A stretch of DNA of 64,000 nucleotides from positions 1,674,001 to 1,738,000 of the forward strand of contig OY968767.1 in the NCBI GenBank assembly GCA_963695375.1, written 5' to 3'. Shown one piece after another: positions 18,153 through 26,076 of this stretch (positions are counted from its first letter, which is position 1; every line of letters begins with the position of its first letter). The notes beneath the pieces are model-generated. The model saw only the letters and a program-made list of their open reading frames with translations. It was not told the DNA's origin and made no database searches. The translations under genes and the position numbers were made by a program. This stretch comes from JACCVL01 sp963695375 (GTDB lineage Bacteria; Actinomycetota; Actinomycetes; Propionibacteriales; Nocardioidaceae).

Positions 18153-19524
18153 TCAGGGCCGGATGTTCTGGTTGAGGTGGAACAGGTTGTCCGGGTCGTA
18201 GCGTCGCTTGACCTCCTGCAACCGGGGGAAGTTGACGCCGTAGTTCGCGGCCACCTTGGCCTGGTCGTCGCCCGACGCGAAGTTGACGTAGCCGCCGCCC
18301 TGGGAGTGCGGGGCGATCGCCGCGTCGTAGTCCTTCACCCACTGGGTGTGCGCCTCGTTGTCGGCCGGATCCGGCCACATCCCCGCGATCACGACGGCGT
18401 ACGTCGCGTCCCGGTGCCCGAAGGCGGTGGCGTCGGCCGCGACGTCGTGGCAGGCGCCGTTGATCGGGTAGAAGTGCACGGTCGAGTTCACCACCGGCAC
18501 CCGCTGACCGTGCTCCATGTGGGTCGCGATCGCGTCCGACGTCAGGTCCCCGACGAACGCCGCCTTCCAGTAGTGCTGCAGTCCCGGGGGCACCAGGGCG
18601 TCGAAGGCGCTGTTCAGCGCCGCATAGGGCATCGGGCCGACGTGTTCGGCGACCGGGGCCGCGACGTCCCGGAAGCCCTGCAGGACCTTCTCGCCGTCCT
18701 GCGGGGAGCCGGTCCAGCAGGACACGACGGCGACGAAGGGCTCGCCGACCCGGTCCTCGGGCACGAACGGCAGCGGCGGCGCGATCTGGAAGGCGGGGAA
18801 CCCGCCGTACTCGCGCGGGGCGCTTTTGATGTAGTCGTCGAAGTACTCGAGGATGGCCGGTCCGTCGGACAGCTCGAAGAACATCGGGCCGCCGTAGATC
18901 TCGCTGACCGGGTGCACTTTGAAGGTGAACTCGGTCACGACCCCGAAGTTCCCGCCGCCGCCGCGCAGCGCCCAGAACAGGTCCGGGTGCTCGGAGTCGC
19001 TGGCGGTGACGATCTGCCCGTCCGCGGTGACCACCTCGGCCGAGACCAGGTTGTCGCACGACAGTCCGTACCCCCGGGCGAGGTATCCGATCCCGCCGCC
19101 GAGGGTCAGCCCGCCGACACCCGTCGTCGAGATGATCCCGCCGGTCGTCGCCAGACCGTGCTCGCCGGTGGCGGCGTTGAAGCCGCCCCAGGTCACGCCG
19201 CCCGCCGGCGCGCGCCGTACGTCCCGAGGGGTCGACCGTCACCGATGACAGGCCGGAGAGGTCAGCGACCAGGGCGCCGTCGGCGGTGCCGAAGCCGGGC
19301 ACGCTGTGCGCGCCGCCGCGGACCGCCAGGTCGGTTCCGGTCTCGGCCGCGTGCCGCACCACCGCGGCGACGTCGGCCGTGCTGGTGGCCGGCACGACGG
19401 CCACCGGCCGGCGGTCGATCATCGCGTTGTAGACCGTCCTCGCTTCGTCGTATCCCGCGTCGTCCGCGGTGATCACCGGGCTCGCTACCCGGGCCCGCAG
19501 CGAATCGATCATCTGCGCCGTCAT
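18153..19524 (-). pseudogene. FAD-binding (BBE/berberine-bridge-type) oxidoreductase with a +1 frameshift
   Basis: The ATG at 19524 (MTAQMIDSLRARV) follows GAGGGAG. The N-terminal frame reads VAVVPATSTADVAAVVRHAAETG, VRGGAHSVPGFGTADGALVADLS and VDPSGRTARAGG, then loses homology. Homology resumes in another frame from VTWGGFNAATGEHGL to the normal C-terminus YDPDNLFHLNQNIRP. One extra base in the run at 19201-19203 explains it: removing one C restores ARAGGGVTWGGFN. The residues that bind FAD covalently in this family are present on either side: His in RGGAHS and Cys in GYGLSCDN. Otherwise intact at about 457 residues. It may be a sequencing error, a recent pseudogene or phase variation. It is divergent from the LuxR-type regulator. 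Confidence 0.8.
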
Positions 19525-19603
19525 CGGTCTCCCTCTCGTCTGTCGGCTCCGTGAGGGGAGCCGTCGGCTGCTCCCGACGCTAGGGAGCCAATGCGTCCAC
19601 GGC

Positions 19604-19658
19604 ATGACCAGAACTGGCTGTCTTTGCCGCTCTGGCGCGCATGGTTGAAACTGGTCAT
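19604..19658. promoter_or_regulatory. Inverted repeat between divergent oxidoreductase and LuxR-type regulator
   Basis: ATGACCAG (19604-19611) and CTGGTCAT (19651-19658) are perfect inverted copies separated by 39 nt. Within the left arm, CCAGAACTGG (19608-19617) is a smaller dyad. The site sits in the 173-bp divergent intergenic region, suited for looping or dimer binding by the adjacent regulator. Confidence 0.35.
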
Positions 19659-19697
19659 CGACGTGCCTCGCGGGCCGGCACTAGCCTTGGCAGGACG

Positions 19698-22625
19698 ATG
19701 CCCGGTTGGTCCGGACCACCTCTGCCGGTGCGCTGGACGGGGGCGCGCCGGGTCTTCGTCGGGCGCAACCGGGAGCTCGCCGTGCTCGAGCAGGCCTGGT
19801 CCGGTGCCGTCGCCGGGGCTCGTCAGGTCGTGCTGGTGGGCGGCGAACCCGGCGCCGGCAAGTCGCGGCTGCTGGCCGAGGTCGCCACCACGTTGCACGA
19901 GCGCGGTGCCGCCGTCGTGCTGGGCAGCTGCATCGAGGAGTTCGGCCCCCCCTACCAGCCGTTCGTGCAGCCGATCGACGTCTTGCTCCCCGAGCTGGCG
20001 AGCGGACGGCTGCCGATGCCGACTCCGGCCGGCGAGGAGGGTGTCTCACTCGCGGACCGGCTGGCCACGCTGTCCGGACAGCGTCGCGGGGCGCCGGGGC
20101 CCGCCGAGCACCGTCGCCGGCTGTACGACGCTGCGGTGGACGCCTTCCGGGCCGCGGCCGCCGAGCGCCCGCTGGTGCTGGTGCTGGAGGACCTGCACTG
20201 GGCAGGATCGGCCGCACTCCAGCTGCTCGGCTACCTGGTGGAGCAGACCGCGGACGCCCGGATCCTGCTGCTCGCCTCGCACCGGACCACCGCCCCGGAC
20301 AGCTCTGCGTCCCTCACCCGTGCGGTCGCGTCCCTGTACCGTCTCGACGGCGTCGGCCGGCTCGACCTGCCGGGGCTCGGGACGGACGACATCACCGACT
20401 ACCTGATTCGCGTGGGCGGAGTGTCCGCCGGGCGGGCCCGCTCCTGGGCGGGGCTGCTCCGGGACCAGACCGGTGGCAACCCGTTCTTCCTGCGCGAGCT
20501 GTGGCGGGACCTGGCGGACCGCGGCGGGCCGGATGCGCTCGGCTCGACCGGCATCCAGGCCCCCGAGACGGTGCGCACCAGCATCGAGACCCGGCTAGAC
20601 CGGCTGGCCGCGCCGCATCGCGAGGTGCTCGAGCTGGCGGCGGTGATCGGGGAGGAGTTCGACACCGCGACGCTGGTGGCGGCGTCGGACTGGACTCACG
20701 ACACGACCTTGGAGGCGCTGGACGCGGCGGTCACGTTCGGGCTGATCGAGCCGGCGCCGGGGCCGGAGGGGTCGTTCCGGTTCCACCACGCCCTCGCCCG
20801 GCAGGCCGTGCTCGGCATGCTGGCCTCGTCGAGACGCGCGCACGAGCACGCCCGGGTGGCGCAGGTGATCGAGCAGCGCTCGCCGGAGTCGGATCGGTAC
20901 GTGCAGCAGCTGGCCTACCACTACGCCGGCGCACACACCCTGGGGTTCGTGGACAAGGCAGTCCGCTACCTCATCGAGGCTGCGGGGGTGGCCGACCGGG
21001 GGTTGGCGCACGAGGAGGCCGCTCGCTCGCTGGAGCGGGCCGCGGCGCTCACCGAGGACGTCGACGAACGCTGCGCGCTGTTGCTCGCGGCATCACGCAG
21101 CCACCTGCTCGGGGCGGACTTCGCCCGCGCGCGAGAGCTGGCCGAACGCGTCGCCGGGACCGGGTCCGCGCGGCAGCAGGTCCGTGCCGCGATCGGCTAC
21201 GAGGCCGCGGCCTGGCGACCCGGGCACCCGGGGCAGCGGTCGGTGGAGCTGCTCTCCGCGGCACTCGCGGCCATCGACCGGGACCCGACCGACCCGGACT
21301 ACGTGCGTGCGGTCGCCAGCCTGGGCCGGGCGCTGGCGTTCACCGGGTCGACCGACGAGGCACGTGCCCTGGGCACCCGGGCGATCGAGATGGCCGAGGC
21401 GCTCGGCGACGAGCGGCTGCTCGCCGACGCCCTGCAGGCCAGCCTCTGGCAGGGCCTGCGCCCGGTGGACGCGGCGGCCAAGCTCGAGCGGGCCGGCCGG
21501 CTGTCCGCGCTCGCCCAGCGGACCGGTGACCTGGGTCAGCTCGGCCCGGCCGCGTACTACCGGGGTGCGATCGCCTATCTGCGCGGGGACGCGGCGAGCC
21601 TGGCCGTCGCCCACGCCGACCTGGTGCGCACCGCCCGCGGGACCGGCCAGGGCTATTTCGAGTACATGGCCGGCTGCATGCAGTACGCCCGCCAGTTCGT
21701 CGCCGGCGAGTTCACCGCTGCGGAGCGCACCTGCGCCGACCTGATGGCGATGGGGGAGTCGTTCGGCACCGACGACACCGAGGGTCCGTACGGCGTGCAG
21801 ACCTACATGGTCAGGCGCGAGACCGGGCGGCTGGAGCCGGTCCGCGGGCTCGTCACCGGCGACGAGCTGCCCACCGAGCACTGGGCCCCGGGACTGCTGG
21901 CGCTCTACACCGAGCTGGAGATGACCGGGCCCGCGTCCCGGCTGCTGCACTGGTTGCTGGACCACCAGCTCGCCCGCTACGAGCACAGCGCGCAGTGGCC
22001 GGGCGTGCTCGCGTTCCTGGTCGAGGGGGCCCTGGCCCTGGCGGACGAGGACGCGGCCAGGCGGCTGCGGGGACCGCTGCTGGAGTACGCCGGGCTGAAC
22101 CTGGTGGCGGGCCAGTTCGTCGCCGTGTTCGGCAGCGCGGACCGGTACCTGGGGGCGATCGACTCGCTGCTCGGGACGGGGACGCCGGAGGAGTGGTTCG
22201 CGGCGGCGCTGGAGGTGGACACCGAGATGTCGGCTCCGGTGCACCAGGCGCTCACCCTCCTCGAGCACGCTCGACACCTACGGCAGCGGCAGGAGTCGCG
22301 GCAGCGGGTGAGCGAGCTGGTCGAGCGGGCCCGGAGCCTGGCCGCGCCGGTGGGACACGTGCGGGCGCTCCGGCAGTTGGACCGGCTGAGCGGTTCGGGC
22401 CCCGGCACTCGGGCGGGCGGCGGTCGGCCGGACGGGCTGACGGCCCGCGAGACCGAGGTGCTGCGGCTGCTCGGTGCCGGGCTCAGCAATCGCGAGATCG
22501 CCGAGCGGCTGGTGATCAGCGAGTACACCGCGGCCAACCACGTGCGGAGCATCCTGGCCAAGACCGGCTCGGACAATCGCACCCAGGCGGCGATCTACGC
22601 CGCCGCCCAGGGCCTGCTCACCTGA
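19698..22625 (+). CDS. Large ATPase (LAL-type) LuxR-family transcriptional regulator
   Basis: 975 residues from the ATG at 19698, chosen because a -10-like TAGCCT (19682-19687) lies just upstream of it; an in-frame ATG at 19641 would add 19 residues. The N-terminal AAA/STAND ATPase starts FVGRNRELAVLEQAW, with Walker A GGEPGAGKS (48-56) and Walker B LVLVLEDLHWA (159-169). A long helical middle region of TPR-like repeats follows. The C-terminal LuxR helix-turn-helix (LTARETEVLRLLGAGLSNREIAERLVISEYTAANHV) occupies the last 65 residues. Such regulators activate transcription after ligand- and ATP-dependent assembly. The divergent FAD oxidoreductase is the natural candidate target. Confidence 0.93.
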   Translation: MPGWSGPPLPVRWTGARRVFVGRNRELAVLEQAWSGAVAGARQVVLVGGEPGAGKSRLLAEVATTLHERGAAVVLGSCIEEFGPPYQPFVQPIDVLLPELASGRLPMPTPAGEEGVSLADRLATLSGQRRGAPGPAEHRRRLYDAAVDAFRAAAAERPLVLVLEDLHWAGSAALQLLGYLVEQTADARILLLASHRTTAPDSSASLTRAVASLYRLDGVGRLDLPGLGTDDITDYLIRVGGVSAGRARSWAGLLRDQTGGNPFFLRELWRDLADRGGPDALGSTGIQAPETVRTSIETRLDRLAAPHREVLELAAVIGEEFDTATLVAASDWTHDTTLEALDAAVTFGLIEPAPGPEGSFRFHHALARQAVLGMLASSRRAHEHARVAQVIEQRSPESDRYVQQLAYHYAGAHTLGFVDKAVRYLIEAAGVADRGLAHEEAARSLERAAALTEDVDERCALLLAASRSHLLGADFARARELAERVAGTGSARQQVRAAIGYEAAAWRPGHPGQRSVELLSAALAAIDRDPTDPDYVRAVASLGRALAFTGSTDEARALGTRAIEMAEALGDERLLADALQASLWQGLRPVDAAAKLERAGRLSALAQRTGDLGQLGPAAYYRGAIAYLRGDAASLAVAHADLVRTARGTGQGYFEYMAGCMQYARQFVAGEFTAAERTCADLMAMGESFGTDDTEGPYGVQTYMVRRETGRLEPVRGLVTGDELPTEHWAPGLLALYTELEMTGPASRLLHWLLDHQLARYEHSAQWPGVLAFLVEGALALADEDAARRLRGPLLEYAGLNLVAGQFVAVFGSADRYLGAIDSLLGTGTPEEWFAAALEVDTEMSAPVHQALTLLEHARHLRQRQESRQRVSELVERARSLAAPVGHVRALRQLDRLSGSGPGTRAGGGRPDGLTARETEVLRLLGAGLSNREIAERLVISEYTAANHVRSILAKTGSDNRTQAAIYAAAQGLLT

Positions 22626-22629
22626 GAGC

Positions 22630-22911
22630 TCAGCCCGGCTGCCGGACCGGTGTGCTCGACCCGTCCGCCGCGATGGTGTCGGTCACCTCGACGATCACGT
22701 CGGCGGGCAGCCCGGCCCGCTCGGCGGCCCGCTGGATCGCCTCCGCGGACGGTGCTTCGTACAGGCAGTAGGTCTTGCGCTTGTCAGCGGACAGGAAGGA
22801 GTACAGCCACTGCACGCCCTCCTCGTCGTTGATCCGGTTGATCCCGTCCGCGATGTCGGTGGTCACCTCGAGCTGGTCGGCGTAGCGACGCTCGATCATG
22901 AATACGGCCAT
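22630..22911 (-). CDS. DUF4242 family small protein
   Basis: 93 residues from the ATG at 22911, preferred over GTG 22917 because GAGGA lies 7 nt upstream of it. The sequence MAVFMIERRYADQLEVT and VQWLYSFLSADKRKTYCLYEAPSAEAIQRAAERAGLPADVIVEV matches the ferredoxin-like DUF4242 fold, whose Streptomyces member SCO4226 was described as nickel-binding. One Cys (YCLYEAP) is conserved in the family. The function is unknown. Its stop lies 5 nt from that of the convergent LuxR-type regulator. Confidence 0.8.
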   Translation of the reverse strand: MAVFMIERRYADQLEVTTDIADGINRINDEEGVQWLYSFLSADKRKTYCLYEAPSAEAIQRAAERAGLPADVIVEVTDTIAADGSSTPVRQPG

Positions 22912-22964
22912 GGTCACGTCCTCGGGTCGGCTGGCGTATACCTAATCATGCGAGGGTCGACTCC

Positions 22965-23264
22965 ATGGAGTTCGAGTTCGCCGGTCCGGTGATCGAGTGG
23001 CGAGGACCGGCGCCGTTCTACTTCGTCCGCATCCCCGACGACGAGAGCGCGGACATCAAGCTCGCGGCCAAGGGGGTGGAGTACTGGGGTCAGGTGCCGG
23101 TCGTGGTGCGGATCAACGAGGTCGAGTTCACGACGGCCCTGTTCCCCAAGGACGGCGGCTACCTGCTGCCCGTCAAGGACGCGGTGCGCAGGTCAGCGAG
23201 CATCGAGGTGGATCAGGTGGTGGCGGTCGACCTGCGCGTGGGGCGGCGCGGGGTGCGGTTCTAG
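22965..23264 (+). CDS. DUF1905 domain protein
   Basis: 99 residues consisting of the DUF1905 beta-barrel-like domain alone (FEFAGPVIEWRGPAPFYFVRIPDDESADIK...WGQVPVVVRINEVEFTTALFPKDGGYLLPVKDAVRR). In other bacteria this domain is often fused to a YdeI/OmpD-associated segment, absent here. Its function is unknown. It is divergent from the DUF4242 gene with 53 nt between; TATACC near 22937 may be a -10 element. Confidence 0.8.
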   Translation: MEFEFAGPVIEWRGPAPFYFVRIPDDESADIKLAAKGVEYWGQVPVVVRINEVEFTTALFPKDGGYLLPVKDAVRRSASIEVDQVVAVDLRVGRRGVRF

Positions 23265-23383
23265 CGGTGCAGCGGAACGGCTAAGGGGAACACGCCCACG
23301 AATGCGGCGGTCGAACTCAAACCCGGACGCTGGCGCTCTCGATCTCGGCGCGTCGGCTCCGTTGCCACAAGACGTGCCTCAGG

Positions 23384-24298
23384 TCAGTCCCTCGCCTTGG
23401 GGCGTTGGGCAGTGTCTCCTCGGCGTGCGGATCCGACGTATGCGAGGCCGGGAATTCGCAGCCCGTCTGAGGTTTGATACCGCGACAGCCTTTCGCGGAC
23501 CATCTCCCGGATGGCGATCATGTCCTGATCAGGCAGGTCGGCGAGGCGTTGCTTCAGCGGGCCTGCAAGATCGGTTCGCAGCTGCCAGTAGTCGTCGAAC
23601 GATGCGTCGTGGGTAGGTACGTCGACCTGCTGCAGGCTGACCTGTTCGAGGCCGGCCGCGGTCAGCGTTGTCTCCAGAGCACCGTCGGCGCTCAGGGAGA
23701 ACGGACCTGGGGTTCCGGTCGGGGGCACGGGTGTGCCGGTGTGCTGGGAGACGGCGTCTGCCAGCACTGCGAGCCACGGGTTGCGATCGCGTGGACCCCA
23801 CACCGCGATGGCCGCTCGGCCTCCTGGCCGCAGGACTCGGGCGATCTCGCGGACGGCTTTGACCGGGTCGAGTGCGAACATGAGTCCTTCACGGCAGACG
23901 ACGATGTCGAACGAGTCGCCGGGCATATCGATCTGCTCCAGGTCCAGGACCTGCGCGCTGACCTGTCCGGCGACTCCACCGACGTCGTCGCGACGCCCCG
24001 CCCGCGTGGACGCGATCGCCACCATCTCCGGCGCCACGTCGGAGAGGACGACCCGTCCTCCTGGTGTGACCTGGTCGGCGATCGCCAAGCCCAAGCCACC
24101 GGCGCCGCAGGCGAGCTCAAGCACCTCGTCGCCGGGAGCGGGCGCGACGGCGTCGATCATGAGCCGGGTGAGCGCCTCCGCGCGTTGCTCGACGTGATCG
24201 GCATGCTCATCCCAGGACTCAGCAACCGAGCCCCACATCTGGTGCACGCGGTTGCGGATCTGCTCGGCGGTTGGCGATTGAGCAGTCTTCGACGACAT
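23384..24298 (-). CDS. Class I SAM-dependent methyltransferase (UbiE-like)
   Basis: 304 residues. Motif I (VLELACGAGGLGLAIADQV) is at about 59-77, the acidic post-I region at VVLSDVAPEMVA, and motif IV-VI regions at FDIVVCREGLMFALDPVKAVREIARVLRPGGRAAIAVWG. The substrate is unknown. Base composition is visibly lower in GC than surrounding genes, and A/T-ending codons are more frequent, a sign of transfer. It is divergent from a TetR regulator across a 25-bp perfect palindromic operator, so it is very likely the TetR target. The C-terminal residues after YVGSARR are poorly conserved in type. Confidence 0.86.
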   Translation of the reverse strand: MSSKTAQSPTAEQIRNRVHQMWGSVAESWDEHADHVEQRAEALTRLMIDAVAPAPGDEVLELACGAGGLGLAIADQVTPGGRVVLSDVAPEMVAIASTRAGRRDDVGGVAGQVSAQVLDLEQIDMPGDSFDIVVCREGLMFALDPVKAVREIARVLRPGGRAAIAVWGPRDRNPWLAVLADAVSQHTGTPVPPTGTPGPFSLSADGALETTLTAAGLEQVSLQQVDVPTHDASFDDYWQLRTDLAGPLKQRLADLPDQDMIAIREMVRERLSRYQTSDGLRIPGLAYVGSARRGDTAQRPKARD

Positions 24299-24318
24299 CG
24301 CGGAGCCTCCCTCAGTGA

Positions 24319-24343
24319 TTCGTTACACGCCACGAGTAACGAA
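24319..24343. promoter_or_regulatory. TetR-type operator palindrome
   Basis: TTCGTTAC (24319-24326) and GTAACGAA (24336-24343) are perfect inverted arms around a 9-nt spacer. The site lies between the divergent methyltransferase and TetR genes, 19 nt before the TetR ATG and just upstream of its -10 box. Repression of both genes is the simplest reading. Confidence 0.7.
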
Positions 24344-24349
24344 CATTGC

Positions 24350-24355
24350 TAGGTT
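24350..24355 (+). promoter_or_regulatory. -10 box TAGGTT, leaderless start of the TetR gene
   Basis: TAGGTT ends 6 nt before the ATG at 24362. The operator palindrome occupies the -18 to -42 region relative to the start codon, where bound repressor would block RNA polymerase. Confidence 0.45.
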
Positions 24356-24361
24356 AGCCCC

Positions 24362-25009
24362 ATGGCCGTCGACGTCAAGGGATCTCGCACCTATGACTCC
24401 TCGCTGCGCGCCCAACAGGCCTCCGCTCGGCGCCGCACGCTGGCCCAGGTCGCCCGAGATCTCTTCGTCGAGGATGGATACCCGGCAACCACGATGGATG
24501 CGGTCGCGAAACGTGCAGAGGTCTCGCTCAAGACGGTCTACAACGCCTACGGCAGCAAGGCGCGCCTGCTCAGAGCCGTATGGGACCTTTCCCTCAAGGG
24601 CGATCTCGACGATGCACCCATCGCCGAACGTAGCTGGTACACCGAGCTTCTGTCGGAGCCGGATCCGCACCGGCAGCTGGCGATGGCGGCGGAGAGCTCT
24701 CGAATCGTCAAGACGCGCATCGGGCCCATGCTCAGGGTGATTCGAGACGCCGCACCCGTTGACGATGATCTCGCGGCTCTGTGGGAGCTGATTCAGACTG
24801 ACTTCTTGGCCAACCAGCGCGCTATCGTCGAGAGCCTCGCCGCCAAAGGCTCCCTGCGACCTGGGGTCGATGTTGAGCGCGCCACTGACCTGCTCTGGAC
24901 GCTCAACCACCCAGATGTCTGGCTGCTGCTCGTCGATCGGCGAGGCTGGTCGCCACAGGATTGGGAGAGCTGGTTCGCCAGGACCTGCCGAGAGCAATTG
25001 CTCGCTTGA
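24362..25009 (+). CDS. TetR-family transcriptional regulator
   Basis: 215 residues. The N-terminal helix-turn-helix at about 25-72 (RRRTLAQVARDLFVEDGYPATTMDAVAKRAEVSLKTVYNAYGSKARLLRAVWD) is canonical. The C-terminal ligand domain is unremarkable, so the inducer is unknown. It shares the lower GC content of the divergent methyltransferase, suggesting both arrived together. tRNA-Gly lies 74 nt downstream on the other strand, with its 3' end facing this pair. Confidence 0.9.
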   Translation: MAVDVKGSRTYDSSLRAQQASARRRTLAQVARDLFVEDGYPATTMDAVAKRAEVSLKTVYNAYGSKARLLRAVWDLSLKGDLDDAPIAERSWYTELLSEPDPHRQLAMAAESSRIVKTRIGPMLRVIRDAAPVDDDLAALWELIQTDFLANQRAIVESLAAKGSLRPGVDVERATDLLWTLNHPDVWLLLVDRRGWSPQDWESWFARTCREQLLA

Positions 25010-25082
25010 GGTGGAGATCGCGGCAGTCTGGGGGAATGCCCTCGCTATGTGGGGGTGACCTGCCCAGACTTGGCGCAAACGG

Positions 25083-25156
25083 TGGAGCGGGTGACCGGGA
25101 TCGAACCGGCATGACCAGCTTGGAAGGCTGGGGCTCTGCCATTGAGCTACACCCGC
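25083..25156 (-). tRNA. tRNA-Gly (TCC)
   Basis: On the minus strand GCGGGTG at the 5' end pairs with CACCCGC. The D arm AGCTCAATGGCAGAGC, the anticodon arm CAGCCTTCCAAGCTG with anticodon TCC, and the T arm CCGGTTCGATCCCGG are complete. The discriminator is T and CCA is encoded, giving 74 nt. It reads GGA codons. Confidence 0.97.
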
Positions 25157-25238
25157 GCGCCCCAGCCCGTACGGCACTGAGACGGCTCACATGATGGCAC
25201 GCCGGCCGTCGGCAGCAGCACACGGATGGTGGTGCAGT

Positions 25239-25261
25239 GAGCGCACCAGTTTGTTGCACTC
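25239..25261. promoter_or_regulatory. Imperfect palindrome upstream of the IclR gene
   Basis: GAGCGCA (25239-25245) and TGCACTC (25255-25261) match as inverted arms at 6 of 7 positions with a 9-nt spacer, 19 nt before the GTG at 25281. It is a candidate autoregulatory IclR site. Confidence 0.35.
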
Positions 25262-25280
25262 ATAGCGCGGACCAGGCACG

Positions 25281-26060
25281 GTGGAGTCCGTGGCAGACGT
25301 GGACCGCACCGGAGCGGCGAAGCTGCTGGCGACGCTGGAGGCGCTCGCCGGCGGCGACCGCGAGCACCCCTCCGGGTTGACCGCCGCCGAGCTCGCCCGC
25401 CGGCTCGGCCGGGATCGCTCGATCGTCTCCCGCCAGCTGCCGGCCCTGATCGAGCTCGGCCTGGTCGAGCGGACCGACGACGGCCGGCACCGGTTGGGCT
25501 GGCGGCTGTTCGCGGTCGCCTCCAGAGCCGGTGAGCAGCGGCTGCTGCTGGCCGCCCGGCCGGTCATGCGCCGCCTCACCGCCGTCGTCGCCGAGCGGGT
25601 GCATCTCAGCGTCCTGCACGGGACCGGGGTGCTGACCGTGCTGTCGGAGAGCCCGCGCCGCTCGGTGGAGGCGGTGGGATGGGTCGGTCGGATCGTCCCG
25701 GCGCACTGCACGGCGACCGGCCGGGCGCTGCTCCTCGACCACGATGACGCCGAGGTCCGCGGGATGTTCGACCCCGACGCGAGCACCGGTCCGAACGCAC
25801 CCCGCGACGCCGGCGAGCTGGTCGCCCGGGTCGGGGCCGCGCGGGTCGCCGGCTACGCCGCGGTGGTGGGCGAGCTGGACGTCGACGAGGCCGCGGCCGC
25901 GGCCCCCGTCCGCGACGCCAGCGGGCGCGTCGTGGCCGCCCTGAACATCTCCGCGCCCGCGTTCCGCATCGCCGACCGGCTGCCCGCCGCCGGCCGGCAG
26001 GTCGCCGCCGCGGCTACGCATCTCACCTCCCTGCTGTCCGACGCCCCCACCCGCACCTGA
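25281..26060 (+). CDS. IclR-family transcriptional regulator
   Basis: 259 residues. The winged helix-turn-helix at about 10-75 (AAKLLATLEALAGGD...LTAAELARRLGRDRSIVSRQLPALIELGLVERTDDGRHRLGWRLF) is followed by the IclR effector-binding GAF-like domain (VHLSVLHGTGVLTVLSE...VGRIVPAHCTATGRALL). It leads a cluster with an alpha/beta-hydrolase-like protein (16 nt on) and a DUF6282 metal hydrolase (12 nt further), which it probably controls in response to a catabolic substrate. The GTG start at 25281 has a downstream alternative GTG at 25290. Confidence 0.92.
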   Translation: MESVADVDRTGAAKLLATLEALAGGDREHPSGLTAAELARRLGRDRSIVSRQLPALIELGLVERTDDGRHRLGWRLFAVASRAGEQRLLLAARPVMRRLTAVVAERVHLSVLHGTGVLTVLSESPRRSVEAVGWVGRIVPAHCTATGRALLLDHDDAEVRGMFDPDASTGPNAPRDAGELVARVGAARVAGYAAVVGELDVDEAAAAAPVRDASGRVVAALNISAPAFRIADRLPAAGRQVAAAATHLTSLLSDAPTRT

Positions 26061-26076
26061 CCTGGAGCTCACCGCC

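Noticed and set aside
19641..19697. Alternative ATG adding 19 residues to the LuxR-type regulator
   Set aside because: It overlaps the inverted repeat and lies upstream of the -10-like TAGCCT; the ATG at 19698 fits the promoter better.
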